From contig JAFNVK010000194.1 in the NCBI GenBank assembly GCA_017379815.1, positions 1 to 11,509 of the forward strand: a stretch of 11,509 bases of DNA. Direction: 5' to 3'. This stretch comes from Clostridia bacterium (GTDB taxonomy: Bacteria > Bacillota > Clostridia > Oscillospirales > CAG-272). Below, in pieces: positions 1-7,440 of the stretch. Every line of letters begins with the position of its first letter. Position 1 is the first letter of the stretch. The notes beneath the pieces are model-generated. The model was not told the DNA's origin, did not search any database, and was given only the letters and a program-made list of their open reading frames with translations. A program made the translations under genes and the position numbers.

Positions 1-1419
1 GGTGATCTCACCGGTCACGAAGTACTTGCCCTCGGTGTAGGTGTTGTGACCCATCAGAAGACCGATCTCGTTTGCCTGAGGAATCTCAAGGTAGGTGTTG
101 GGATCGACCAGCTTGGTCAGGGTGATGGTGAAGGTCTTGGTGTCGGTAGCCTCACCGCAGGTAGCAGTAACGGTGATGGTAACCTCAACAGCGGTGGTGG
201 GAACGGTAATGGTCAGCTTGCCGTCAGCAATTACGGCAGCCTCGTTGTTGGAAGCCCAGGTCAGGAGAACGTCTGCGTAAGCTGCGCCTGCTGCGGGAAG
301 ATCAACAACGGCATCCTTGTTGAAGGATACGGGCAGAGAAAGCTCGCCGAGGGTGTCAGCAACCTTCTGTGCGGGGGTCTTCTCAACCTTCTCGAGGTAC
401 TCGAAGCAATCAACGGTCATCGGAATGAGGTAAGGATTGCTGTTGTAGAGAACCAGGATACCGGTAACGTTTGCCTTGTAGCCAAACTTCTCAGCGTGAG
501 CGGCGTCGATCGCGCCCTTCTGATCTGCGGGCAGAGTGGTCGGGAAGTCGGTCACGTAGGTGCGGAGATAGGAGGTCTTGCCCTCAAGCTCGAAGTTGAG
601 GTACTGAGAGGTCTCCTTGTCAAGCTCCTGGCCCTTGATCTCAACGCCCTTGATGGTTACGGGGAGACCAACGTAGTTTGCCAGAGACTCGCCTGCGATG
701 AACTTCTCGGTGATATCGAGAGCAGCAACGTCCTGCTTGTTGGAATCAACGATTCTTGCAGAGCCGCCCTTGATCTCCTGCATGCCGGAGTAAGGAACAA
801 CGGGTCCGGAAACCTCAACGGTCATGCCGAGCTCGATGCCGAGATCAGCAACGGGATCCTGGGTGATGCTGTAGCAGTAGTAGCCGCCCTTGCCCTGCAG
901 GTCTGCAAGGAAGAGGTGGTTGTACTTGTTGCCTGCTGCCTTGGAGTTGATGGCAACAACGATACCCTTAACAACAACGTTGTCGTTCTCGGCAGCTGCC
1001 ATGTAATCCTCAAAGCTGGTGAGGTTGTACTTCGGAACGGTAAACCTGAAGGTCTTGGTTGCGCTGGTGCCGTCTGCTGCCTTAATGGTAGCGGTCAGCG
1101 TGTAAGCGAGCTCCTCGGGGGACTCCTCGTTTACGTCGACGGTGTAGGTGGTGTCGTTCTTCTTGGTGACGGTAACGCCCTCGGTAGCAGTCCACTCAAC
1201 GTCGTAGGAAACGCCGTTGTGCTGAACCTTAGCGGTGACGTCAAAGTCTGCTGCGGTGATGGGGCCGTTGTCCTTATACAGGTTAAAGACGTAGGCTGCT
1301 GCTGCGTTGGCGTCGTAGGTTACCTCAGTTCCGGGTTCCTGGGGCTGCTCGGGGGTACAAGCAGCGAAGCAGGTGAGGCAAAGAACGAGAGCCATGAGAG
1401 ATACGAGAAGCTTTTTCAT
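1..1419 (-). CDS. Ig-like / OB-fold modular surface lipoprotein (C-terminus cut by window edge)
   Basis: The minus-strand frame is open from the ATG at 1419-1417 to the window edge (473 codons, no stop), so this is a 3'-truncated gene. A good SD (AAAGGAG) sits about 7 bases upstream. Residues 1-20 form a lipoprotein signal peptide ending FAAC with the lipidated Cys at 21, so the protein should be anchored outside the membrane. An Ig-like beta module follows (about 35-128, with a WTAT core and a TKTFRFTV end strand). Two OB-fold-like segments follow (about 132-215, with VVVKGIVV and MTVEVSG; about 215-325, with VTIKGVEI and ANVTGIL). A second Ig-like module lies at about 335-440 (LLTWASNNEAAVIADGKL, then TKTFTITL), and the start of another OB-like repeat (NTYTEGKYFVTGEI) is cut by the edge. 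There is no visible catalytic site; a binding or scaffold role is inferred. Codon use is strongly biased to GTT, GCA, AAC and ACC, suggesting high expression. It lies 53 bases after the nuclease gene and is probably co-transcribed with it. Confidence 0.88.
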   Translation of the reverse strand, partial: MKKLLVSLMALVLCLTCFAACTPEQPQEPGTEVTYDANAAAAYVFNLYKDNGPITAADFDVTAKVQHNGVSYDVEWTATEGVTVTKKNDTTYTVDVNEESPEELAYTLTATIKAADGTSATKTFRFTVPKYNLTSFEDYMAAAENDNVVVKGIVVAINSKAAGNKYNHLFLADLQGKGGYYCYSITQDPVADLGIELGMTVEVSGPVVPYSGMQEIKGGSARIVDSNKQDVAALDITEKFIAGESLANYVGLPVTIKGVEIKGQELDKETSQYLNFELEGKTSYLRTYVTDFPTTLPADQKGAIDAAHAEKFGYKANVTGILVLYNSNPYLIPMTVDCFEYLEKVEKTPAQKVADTLGELSLPVSFNKDAVVDLPAAGAAYADVLLTWASNNEAAVIADGKLTITVPTTAVEVTITVTATCGEATDTKTFTITLTKLVDPNTYLEIPQANEIGLLMGHNTYTEGKYFVTGEIT

Positions 1420-1445
1420 GGTGTGTTCTCCTTTAAGATTTTTTT

Positions 1446-1473
1446 ATTTAATTTTCTTTGCGAAAAATTAAAT
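1446..1473 (-). other. AT-only perfect inverted repeat between nuclease and lipoprotein genes
   Basis: ATTTAATTTT (1446-1455) and AAAATTAAAT (1464-1473) are perfect 10-base complements around an 8-base loop. The repeat begins at the nuclease stop codon and lies upstream of the SD of the next lipoprotein gene. The stem has no G or C and is followed on the minus strand by A residues, not a U-tract, so it is a poor intrinsic terminator. An RNA-processing or stability element, or a protein-binding site, is possible. The repeat is seen directly; any role is a guess. Confidence 0.45.
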
Positions 1474-2849
1474 CAGTGAATGGTGATGGCGCCAACCGTA
1501 AACGCGCGGACCTGGATCTGCGCCTCGGTCGAGCCCTCGGGGGTGAAGGCATCCACGATGCCAAGCACGTCGATGGTCTTGCCCTCGAAGCGATCGGGAG
1601 TGACGAGTGCGCCGTTTTCATACAGCACGATGGTGCGGATGTTGATGCGCACGCCGTCCTTTTCACAGACCAGCGTGATCGCACCCTTGTCGTCGCCGCT
1701 CGGGGTTACCCGATAGTCCACCACGGTCAGCCCCTTGAGCGAGGCGGAGGTGTGGAGCGCGAGGTAATTGTTGTTGAAGGAGACCGTCTCCTCCCCAACC
1801 GCAAGATCGGTCTTGCCGTTAGTAAATACGGAAAGATCGGGGATCTCGGTATAGGGTACGGTCTGATTCTCGGCGATCAGCTGGGTGTACTTGGGGTTCT
1901 TGGGATCCATCTGGTCGTATTCCAGACCGGCGATCTGCCATGCATTGACGACCTCGGCATACTGGAAGGTGCCCACGATGCGAACGGCGTTGCCCGTTTG
2001 GAGGAAGCGCTTTGCACTGGTGGCCATGTTGTAGCCGTAGAAGACCTGCATGCCGTACCAACGCTCGTCCTCCTCGTCATACTGCTCGAGGTAGAGCGTG
2101 CCGTTGGTGTTCTGGGCGATCACGCCCTCCACGGCAACCTTAACGCCCTCATAGGCCTCGCGGTTGGTGCGAAGCTCCTTGATCGTGATTTCGGTGGCAT
2201 CGCCGTAGGGGAAGGAGGGATCCTTCTCATGTGAATGGACGTAGAGCTTCTCTGCCGTTGCCTGCGCAAGTGCGGCAAGACAGGTCGAGCCGTAGCGGTT
2301 CTGTCCGGAATTGGAGGCAATGGCGTATCCGTTCTGCAGGATCTCAATGTTGAGGTTTCGCCACTCGGCGTCCGCCGTGGGCTTATACCAGATCCAGAGA
2401 AGGTGTCTGCCGTTGTTATCCTTATTCCAGCTTTCGTCGTCGGATTCCAGAAGGATCGCGGCGGCGTTCTTCAGTGTCTCTTTGGTAAAGGCGGAGGCCT
2501 TTTTGCCCCATTCCTCAAGACGTCCCGTGGACTCGGGCGTGTCGATGGCCAGGTATCTCGCCTTGACCACGCCTTCGGGGAAGTCTGCCGACTCGTCCAC
2601 GTAAAAATGCGTGGTGTCGCCGTCGATATAGGACTTGACCCGGGCCTCAACCTTGCGGCTGGAGCTGGTCATCTCGAGCTTGGTCTGTGCAACGTAATCC
2701 ACGTGCTCGTGCTCCGGCTCCTCGCCGGGACCTGCAGGAGTGCAGGCAAGAAGCGTGGAGAGAAGCATGACCAGCGCAAGCGCCAGCGTCAGAATGCGTC
2801 CCGTATGGGGGGCGGTTGCCCGCCCCTTACGGAAAAATACGTTCTTCAT
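1473..2849 (-). CDS. Surface lipoprotein thermonuclease (SNase-like domain plus OB-fold-like region)
   Basis: A 458-residue protein with ATG at 2849 and SD AGAGGA just upstream. The signal peptide has a long charged start (about 18 residues), a hydrophobic core at 19-34 and lipobox LLAC with lipidated Cys36. Residues about 65-200 match the staphylococcal nuclease family. The Ca2+/active-site set is intact by alignment from memory with S. aureus nuclease: IDGD (D76, D78), Arg98 (R35 equivalent), IDTPE (D103, T104, E106; D40, T41, E43 equivalents) and NNGR with Arg148 (R87 equivalent). It should therefore be an active Ca2+-dependent, sugar-nonspecific nuclease at the cell surface. Residues about 205-300 look like an OB-fold (VAVEGVI, LYLEQ, AVRIVGTF), and the C-terminal ~120 residues form a further beta-rich module of unknown type. 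It starts 21 bases after the binding-protein gene, so co-transcription with the importer is likely. The B. subtilis surface nuclease YhcR likewise combines OB and SNase modules. Confidence 0.9.
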   Translation of the reverse strand: MKNVFFRKGRATAPHTGRILTLALALVMLLSTLLACTPAGPGEEPEHEHVDYVAQTKLEMTSSSRKVEARVKSYIDGDTTHFYVDESADFPEGVVKARYLAIDTPESTGRLEEWGKKASAFTKETLKNAAAILLESDDESWNKDNNGRHLLWIWYKPTADAEWRNLNIEILQNGYAIASNSGQNRYGSTCLAALAQATAEKLYVHSHEKDPSFPYGDATEITIKELRTNREAYEGVKVAVEGVIAQNTNGTLYLEQYDEEDERWYGMQVFYGYNMATSAKRFLQTGNAVRIVGTFQYAEVVNAWQIAGLEYDQMDPKNPKYTQLIAENQTVPYTEIPDLSVFTNGKTDLAVGEETVSFNNNYLALHTSASLKGLTVVDYRVTPSGDDKGAITLVCEKDGVRINIRTIVLYENGALVTPDRFEGKTIDVLGIVDAFTPEGSTEAQIQVRAFTVGAITIH

Positions 2850-2870
2850 AGATCCTCTTTGGAAAAGCGA

Positions 2871-4295
2871 TTATTCGCCTGCCTGATACTTGCACTCGGC
2901 AACCGCATCGGCAAATGCCTTCTTGATGGCAGCGTCGATATCGGCCTCGGTGGTGGTCAGGCAGATCTGCATCAGCTTACCAACCTCGTCGCGAGCGGCA
3001 GAGGAGCCGTTGAATGCGGGAGAGGTGTAGTAGGCGTTAGCCTGCTCAAGGCAGACCTTGGTGGCCAGAAGGGGCAGGCCCTCGTAGCCGTTTGCGTGCT
3101 CCAGCTCCTCAGCGTAGACCGCGTTGTCGGTAACGTTCTCGAGAACCGGAACGTAGCCGGAGGTCATGCCGAACTCAGCCTGGAAATCAACGGTGGTGGT
3201 CAGGTACTTAACGAACAGCCAGGAAGCCAGAACCTCCTGAGAATCTGCCTTCTTGAAGATGCAGATGGAGGGACCCTGAGAAATGACCTTCGGAGCCTCC
3301 TTGTTTGCCTGAGGAATGGAAGCGATGCCAACCTCAAACTTGTAGGTGCCGTCGTCATTCTTGGGGATCTGGTGGTTTGCACCTGCAGAGGAGCCGATGC
3401 ACATATAGCAGTTACCGGCCTCAGCGGGGTTCTTGGTGAAGAGTGCGGAGGTGTAACCGCCCGAGATCTCCTGGGTGGTCACGTAGCCGGCCTTGTACCA
3501 CTCGCGGAACTCCTTGACGAAGGCGTGGTTGTCCTCGTTGTCAAAGAGGAAGTGCTCGCCGGTTGCGCTGGTGTAGGGCGTGCCGAGCTGCTCGCACATG
3601 GTGATGAACCAGTTGGACTCGGAGTCGTAGCCGAGCGGGATGGACTCAGGGTCAATTGCCTTGATCTGTGCGCAAACAGTCTTGAGCTCCTCCCAGGTGG
3701 TGGGAACCTTGAGCTCGGGGTGAGCATCAAAGAAGGTCTTGTTGTAGTAGAGGACCTCGGTGGACTTGGACATCGGCAGGGTGTACATCTTGCCGTCACC
3801 AAACTGCTTACCCTCGTTGTAGTAGCCGTCGATGAAGTTGTCGATCTGCGCCTGCGTCAGGCCGAGCTGCTCGGTGGTGCCGTCAGCGCGGGTAACGGTG
3901 TTGGTAGCAGCGATCAGGTCGTCCAGGGTCTGCACAGCCATAGCCAGGTTGTAGAGTGCCACGTGGTCCGGATAGCAGTACGCGATGTTGGGCTGGTCGC
4001 CAACGGTGATCTCGGTCTTGATCTGCTCGCGAACGTCATCGTAGCCACCGACCTGCTTGTGCTCGATGGTGATGTTGGGGTAGAGCTCGTTGAACTTTGC
4101 GATGTGCTTATCCAGCACGGCGCGGAGCGACTCGCCCATGGTGTGGTAGAAGGTGATGGTAACGGGCTTGCTGGTGTCAAATTCAAACTCACTCAGCTCC
4201 CCTGCAGGGCCATTGCCCACGCAAGAGGTAGCCAGAAGGAGGGAGGTTGCCAGCATAGCGAGAACCAGCAGAAGCGAAACGATCTTTCTCTTCAT
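2871..4295 (-). CDS. CUT1-type ABC transporter substrate-binding lipoprotein
   Basis: A 474-residue family-1 extracellular solute-binding protein. The signal peptide ends LLLATSC, giving lipidated Cys25. The mature domain opens with the typical strand VTITFYHTMGE and the helix FNELYPNITIEH. It continues with the DQPNIAYCYPDH region, the STEVLYYNKTFFDAHPELKVPTTWEEL hinge segment (quoted in two overlapping family motifs, YYNKTFF and PTTWEEL) and a GPSICIF strand. These are typical of UgpB/MalE-like proteins that bind sugars, oligosaccharides or glycerol phosphodiesters. The actual ligand cannot be read from the sequence. ATG at 4295 follows SD GAGAGGAAA. The gene lies 77 bases after the second permease gene, across a hairpin, and 21 bases before the nuclease gene. 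Heavy use of preferred codons fits the usual excess of binding protein over membrane components. The neighbouring permeases and ATPase make it the receptor of that importer. Confidence 0.93.
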   Translation of the reverse strand: MKRKIVSLLLVLAMLATSLLLATSCVGNGPAGELSEFEFDTSKPVTITFYHTMGESLRAVLDKHIAKFNELYPNITIEHKQVGGYDDVREQIKTEITVGDQPNIAYCYPDHVALYNLAMAVQTLDDLIAATNTVTRADGTTEQLGLTQAQIDNFIDGYYNEGKQFGDGKMYTLPMSKSTEVLYYNKTFFDAHPELKVPTTWEELKTVCAQIKAIDPESIPLGYDSESNWFITMCEQLGTPYTSATGEHFLFDNEDNHAFVKEFREWYKAGYVTTQEISGGYTSALFTKNPAEAGNCYMCIGSSAGANHQIPKNDDGTYKFEVGIASIPQANKEAPKVISQGPSICIFKKADSQEVLASWLFVKYLTTTVDFQAEFGMTSGYVPVLENVTDNAVYAEELEHANGYEGLPLLATKVCLEQANAYYTSPAFNGSSAARDEVGKLMQICLTTTEADIDAAIKKAFADAVAECKYQAGE

Positions 4296-4338
4296 AACGG
4301 ATTTCCTCTCTTTCTTTTGTTGAAAAATTTTTATCCTA

Positions 4339-4364
4339 TAATAACAGTCACCCGACTGATATTA
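4339..4364 (-). promoter_or_regulatory. Intercistronic hairpin between permease and binding-protein genes
   Basis: Within the 77-base gap, 4339-4349 and 4354-4364 pair over 11 positions with one A-A mismatch in plus-strand terms. The stem is CAGTC/GACTG closed by a 4-base loop and extended by A/T pairs. On the minus transcript it is followed by an A-rich stretch and AAAAATTTTT, not a clean U-tract. No convincing -35/-10 pair was found in the gap. It is therefore more likely an RNA-processing or 5'-stabilising structure than a full terminator, and could set the ratio of binding protein to permease. The function is inferred. Confidence 0.45.
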
Positions 4365-4372
4365 CCTTGGGA

Positions 4373-5323
4373 TCAGCCCTTGATGCCGCTGCGCGACACG
4401 CCCTTCATAATATACTTACGAAGGAAGATGAACACCAGGAACAAGGGAGCGGAAACGATGGCAACGGCGGCCATCTGTACGGGGATATTGACGTCACCCG
4501 TGGACTCGGTAAAGGCATTACGCAAGCCGTTGGTGATCAGGCGGTGCGCCTCGTCGTTGGCAACCAGGTTCGGCCAGACGTAGGAGTTCCACGCACCCAT
4601 CATCTTCAGAATGGTGATGGAGATCAGCGTGGGGAGCGCCAGGGGGATCATGACCTTCCACAGGTACTTGATGTCACTCGTGCCATCCACCTTGGCGGCC
4701 AGATACAGCTCGTTGGGAATCTGCAAAAAGTTCTGGCGAAGCAGGTAGATGTAGAAGATGCTGACCAGGAACGGAACGATCAGGACCGTAAAGGTGTTCT
4801 TCCAGTTACCCAGATCCTGCAGCCACTGCGAGCCGAGCTGAATGCCCAGCGTTTTCAGTCCCATAAAGTTACTGATGGTCTGGTAGTTGGTGATGGTGAA
4901 GAGCTCACCCGGGATCATCATGGTGCCAAGGAGTGCGGCAAAGAGTGCGTTCTTGCCCTTGAACTCCAGTCTTGCAAAGGCGAAGGCCGTGAGCACGGTG
5001 ATCACCAGCGAAAGAATGGTGGAAACGAGACCAACGTAGAGCGTGTTCATAAAGAGACGGCCGAGGTTGGCGGTGTTAAAGGCCTCCACGTAGTTGAACA
5101 GAACGATCTTGTTGGGCCAGAGGGTCTGCACGGTCTGCTTGTACTCGGCCAGCTCCTTGACCGAGGAGATCAGCATGAAGTAGAAGGGGAAAATGATGAT
5201 GATGGCCATGAGGATCAGGAAGGCGTACAGGAGAACCTGCACGGCGATCTTGACCACGCGCTGCGTTGCGCTGACCTGCTGCATGTTGCGCGCGTTCATG
5301 GTCGTGATTGCTTTGTTTGCCAT
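4373..5323 (-). CDS. CUT1 ABC transporter permease, MalG/UgpE-like
   Basis: A 316-residue inner component of the importer with about six membrane segments, beginning after a ~25-residue polar N-terminus (first segment about 27-53). The cytoplasmic EAA loop that docks onto the ATPase is clear at about 205-231 (ELYLAAKVDGTS, then PLALP), as expected for this family. The segment between TM3 and TM4 (about 153-178) appears longer than in typical MalG-like proteins, adding residues such as LGIQLGSQWLQDLGNWKNT. This may shape the external face or binding-protein docking. ATG at 5323 is preceded by a near-perfect SD, AAAGGAGGT, whose first bases are also the TAA stop of the upstream permease gene, indicating translational coupling. 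It forms the translocation pore with the neighbouring permease. Confidence 0.93.
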   Translation of the reverse strand: MANKAITTMNARNMQQVSATQRVVKIAVQVLLYAFLILMAIIIIFPFYFMLISSVKELAEYKQTVQTLWPNKIVLFNYVEAFNTANLGRLFMNTLYVGLVSTILSLVITVLTAFAFARLEFKGKNALFAALLGTMMIPGELFTITNYQTISNFMGLKTLGIQLGSQWLQDLGNWKNTFTVLIVPFLVSIFYIYLLRQNFLQIPNELYLAAKVDGTSDIKYLWKVMIPLALPTLISITILKMMGAWNSYVWPNLVANDEAHRLITNGLRNAFTESTGDVNIPVQMAAVAIVSAPLFLVFIFLRKYIMKGVSRSGIKG

Positions 5324-5336
5324 GCTTCCACCTCCT

Positions 5337-6278
5337 TTAATAGTGCGTGTTCTTCTTGCTGATGTAGAGATTCAGCAGGGTTACCACAAAGATGATCGCA
5401 AAGAGGATCAGTGCGGCCGCACTCGCGCGTCCGGGCTGAAGGCTGAGCGATTTGTAGATGTAACCGACCATGGTGTTGAGTCGGTCGGGGTCACCCGTCG
5501 GTCCCATCTTTGCGCCGAAGATACCGACGATGCTGGAATACTCCTTAAATCCACCGATAAAGCCGGTGATGACCACGTAGGTGATCATGGGAGAAAGCAG
5601 CGGCACGGTGATGCGGGTAAAGGTGCGCAGGCGAGAGGTGCCGTCTACCTTGGCGGCCTCATAGTACTGCTTGTTCACGCTCTGCAATCCGCCAAGAAGC
5701 ACCAGGATCTTGAAGGGCAGCGCGTTCCACACGATGTAAACGGTCATGACGAACATATTCGCCGCGTAGCTCGATCCAACGTTGATCCAGTTGATGCGCT
5801 CGCCGCCGAAGAACTCGATCACGTTGTTGATGATGCCCGCCGTGATGACCAGCTCGTTCGGGTCGCCAAAGTTGTTGCCCACCATGTTGAACATTGCGGC
5901 AAAGACCATGCCGATGGCGATGGAGTTGGTGACGTAGGGCAGGAAGAAGATGGTCTGCAGCAATCTCTGGAAGGGCTTGATCGCATTGAGGCAGACCGCA
6001 ATGATCAGCGCAAGAAGCGTCGAAAGCGGAACGGTCAGGAAGCAGAGCAGGATCGTGTTCCACAGGTAGGTCAGGAAGTCACCGTAATTGATGACGTCCA
6101 CGAAGTTTTTGAAGCCGAAGTTGAACTTCACACCCGACACGGCCGACATGGCGTTATAGCCCTCGAGCAGCGACATGCGAATGGTGTTGAAGATCGGCCA
6201 GGCCGTAAAGATGAGTAGAAGAACGATGGCCGGTGAAAGATACAGCCACGCCTTCCAGGATTTTTTACTATCTACCAT
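5337..6278 (-). CDS. CUT1 ABC transporter permease, MalF/UgpA-like
   Basis: A 313-residue membrane protein with about six segments. The first helix lies at about 10-35 (WLYLSPAIVLLLIFTAWPIF) and the N-terminal family motif PAIVLLLIFTAWP is present. The EAA loop is at about 205-230 (QYYEAAKVDGTS, then VPLLSP). A hydrophilic external loop at about 133-170 separates TM3 from TM4 (GDPNELV to GGERINWINVG). The ATG at 6278 lies 11 bases from the end of the ATPase gene, and its SD (GAGGTGA) includes the TGA stop of that gene, so translation is coupled. It partners with the second permease gene, which follows 13 bases later. Substrate specificity cannot be deduced from this chain alone. Confidence 0.93.
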   Translation of the reverse strand: MVDSKKSWKAWLYLSPAIVLLLIFTAWPIFNTIRMSLLEGYNAMSAVSGVKFNFGFKNFVDVINYGDFLTYLWNTILLCFLTVPLSTLLALIIAVCLNAIKPFQRLLQTIFFLPYVTNSIAIGMVFAAMFNMVGNNFGDPNELVITAGIINNVIEFFGGERINWINVGSSYAANMFVMTVYIVWNALPFKILVLLGGLQSVNKQYYEAAKVDGTSRLRTFTRITVPLLSPMITYVVITGFIGGFKEYSSIVGIFGAKMGPTGDPDRLNTMVGYIYKSLSLQPGRASAAALILFAIIFVVTLLNLYISKKNTHY

Positions 6279-6289
6279 AAGCGCTCACC

Positions 6290-7384
6290 TCAAAAGCGGA
6301 TACGCTCTTCGGTCTCGGTGTCAAACAGGAACACCTTGTGCGGCTTGAGGGTAAAGCGAACGGTAGCGTCGCCCACGGAGATGCGGCAATCTGCATCCAC
6401 GATGGAGCGGATCTGGGGGTTGAGCGATGCTGCGTGCTTGGACACCACGCTGACGTCGCGTCCCATGATCTCCACGTTGGAGAGGTCGCAGATCATCGGG
6501 CCGTTGGCATCCGGCACAAAGCCCTCGGGGCGAATGCCCACGGTGACCTTGCGGTCGTCCACGCCTGCAACGTCCAGAACAGCCTGCTCGCCAAGATAGA
6601 GCTTGCCGCCCTTGACCTCGCCGGAGAAGACGTTGATGGGAGGCGTTCCGAGGAACTTGGCAACGAAAAGGTTTGCGGGATCGTCATAAACGTCCTGCGG
6701 CTTGCCGATCTGCTGGAGAACGCCAAGCTTCATGACCACGATCATGTCGGAGATGGACATTGCCTCCTCCTGGTCGTGCGTAACGAAGATGGTGGTGATT
6801 CCGGTCTCCTTCTGGATGCGGCGGATCTCCTCACGGGTCTGCAGACGAAGTCTTGCATCGAGGTTGGAGAGAGGCTCGTCCAGAAGCAGAACGCGGGGCA
6901 TCTTGACCAGAGCGCGCGCAATGGCAACTCTCTGCTGCTGACCGCCCGAAAGCTCGCTGGGCTTGCGGTCCATCAGCTCGTCGATCTGCACCAGGCGTGC
7001 CGCCTCGTAGGCTCTCTCAAGCATAACGTCCTTGGGGAGCTTGTCTGCGCCCTTCAGATTCTGCAGAGGGAAGAGAATGTTCTGCTTTACCGTCATGTGC
7101 GGATAAAGCGCATAGTTCTGGAACACCAGACCAATGCCGCGGTTCTCGGGGGAAAGCTCGGTCACGTCGTCGTCGCCGAAGAAGATCTTGCCTCCCGTGG
7201 GCTTCTGCAGACCGCTGATCATGTACAGCGTCGTGCTCTTTCCGCAGCCCGAAGGGCCAAGCAGGCCGATCAGCTTGCCGTCCGGAATCTCAAAGGTAAA
7301 GTCGTTGACCGCAACGACCTCCTCGCCGGACTTCTTGTTGCGACTGGGAAAGATTTTTGTCAGATTTTGCAAAACAACCTTCAT
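6290..7384 (-). CDS. CUT1 ABC transporter ATPase, UgpC/MsmK/MalK-like
   Basis: A 364-residue nucleotide-binding subunit. All catalytic motifs are intact: Walker A GPSGCGKST (43-51), Q-loop Gln89 in VFQNYALYPHM, signature LSGGQ (145-149), Walker B VLLLDE (165-170), D-loop SNLDA (173-177) and switch His203 in VTHDQEEA. After about residue 240 there is a TOBE-type beta domain, the usual C-terminal regulatory region of carbohydrate-importer ATPases. ATG at 7384 is preceded by SD AAAGGGA. Many Gram-positive CUT1 systems lack their own ATPase and share an MsmX-type one; this operon carries its own. It is the first gene of the tightly coupled ATPase-permease-permease set and lies 56 bases after the RDD gene, in an A-rich gap without a convincing promoter. 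Confidence 0.95.
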   Translation of the reverse strand: MKVVLQNLTKIFPSRNKKSGEEVVAVNDFTFEIPDGKLIGLLGPSGCGKSTTLYMISGLQKPTGGKIFFGDDDVTELSPENRGIGLVFQNYALYPHMTVKQNILFPLQNLKGADKLPKDVMLERAYEAARLVQIDELMDRKPSELSGGQQQRVAIARALVKMPRVLLLDEPLSNLDARLRLQTREEIRRIQKETGITTIFVTHDQEEAMSISDMIVVMKLGVLQQIGKPQDVYDDPANLFVAKFLGTPPINVFSGEVKGGKLYLGEQAVLDVAGVDDRKVTVGIRPEGFVPDANGPMICDLSNVEIMGRDVSVVSKHAASLNPQIRSIVDADCRISVGDATVRFTLKPHKVFLFDTETEERIRF

Positions 7385-7440
7385 GAAAAAATCCCTTTCT
7401 TGCTTTAACGTTGCATGTTTATATTTTTTGTTTTGTCCAA

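Noticed and set aside
46..1479. Plus-strand open frame of 477 codons opposite the left-edge lipoprotein
   Set aside because: The minus strand encodes a clear signal peptide, Cys21 lipobox and modular beta domains in an uninterrupted frame; the plus-strand translation is Gly/Val/Asn repeats with no family resemblance.
2235..4583. Very long plus-strand open frame (782 codons)
   Set aside because: It runs antisense across the binding-protein gene and parts of its two neighbours, has no ribosome binding site, and its translation is low-complexity Leu/Val/Gly-rich, as expected opposite a GC-rich coding strand.
4367..7408. Plus-strand open frames opposite the permease and ATPase genes
   Set aside because: They are complementary-strand shadows rich in His, Asp and Gly; the minus strand carries full ABC transporter motifs.
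7385..7440. Possible promoter in the A-rich gap before the ATPase gene
   Set aside because: TATAAA and TTGGAC are present but separated by only 11 bases, and no other -35/-10 pair has proper spacing.
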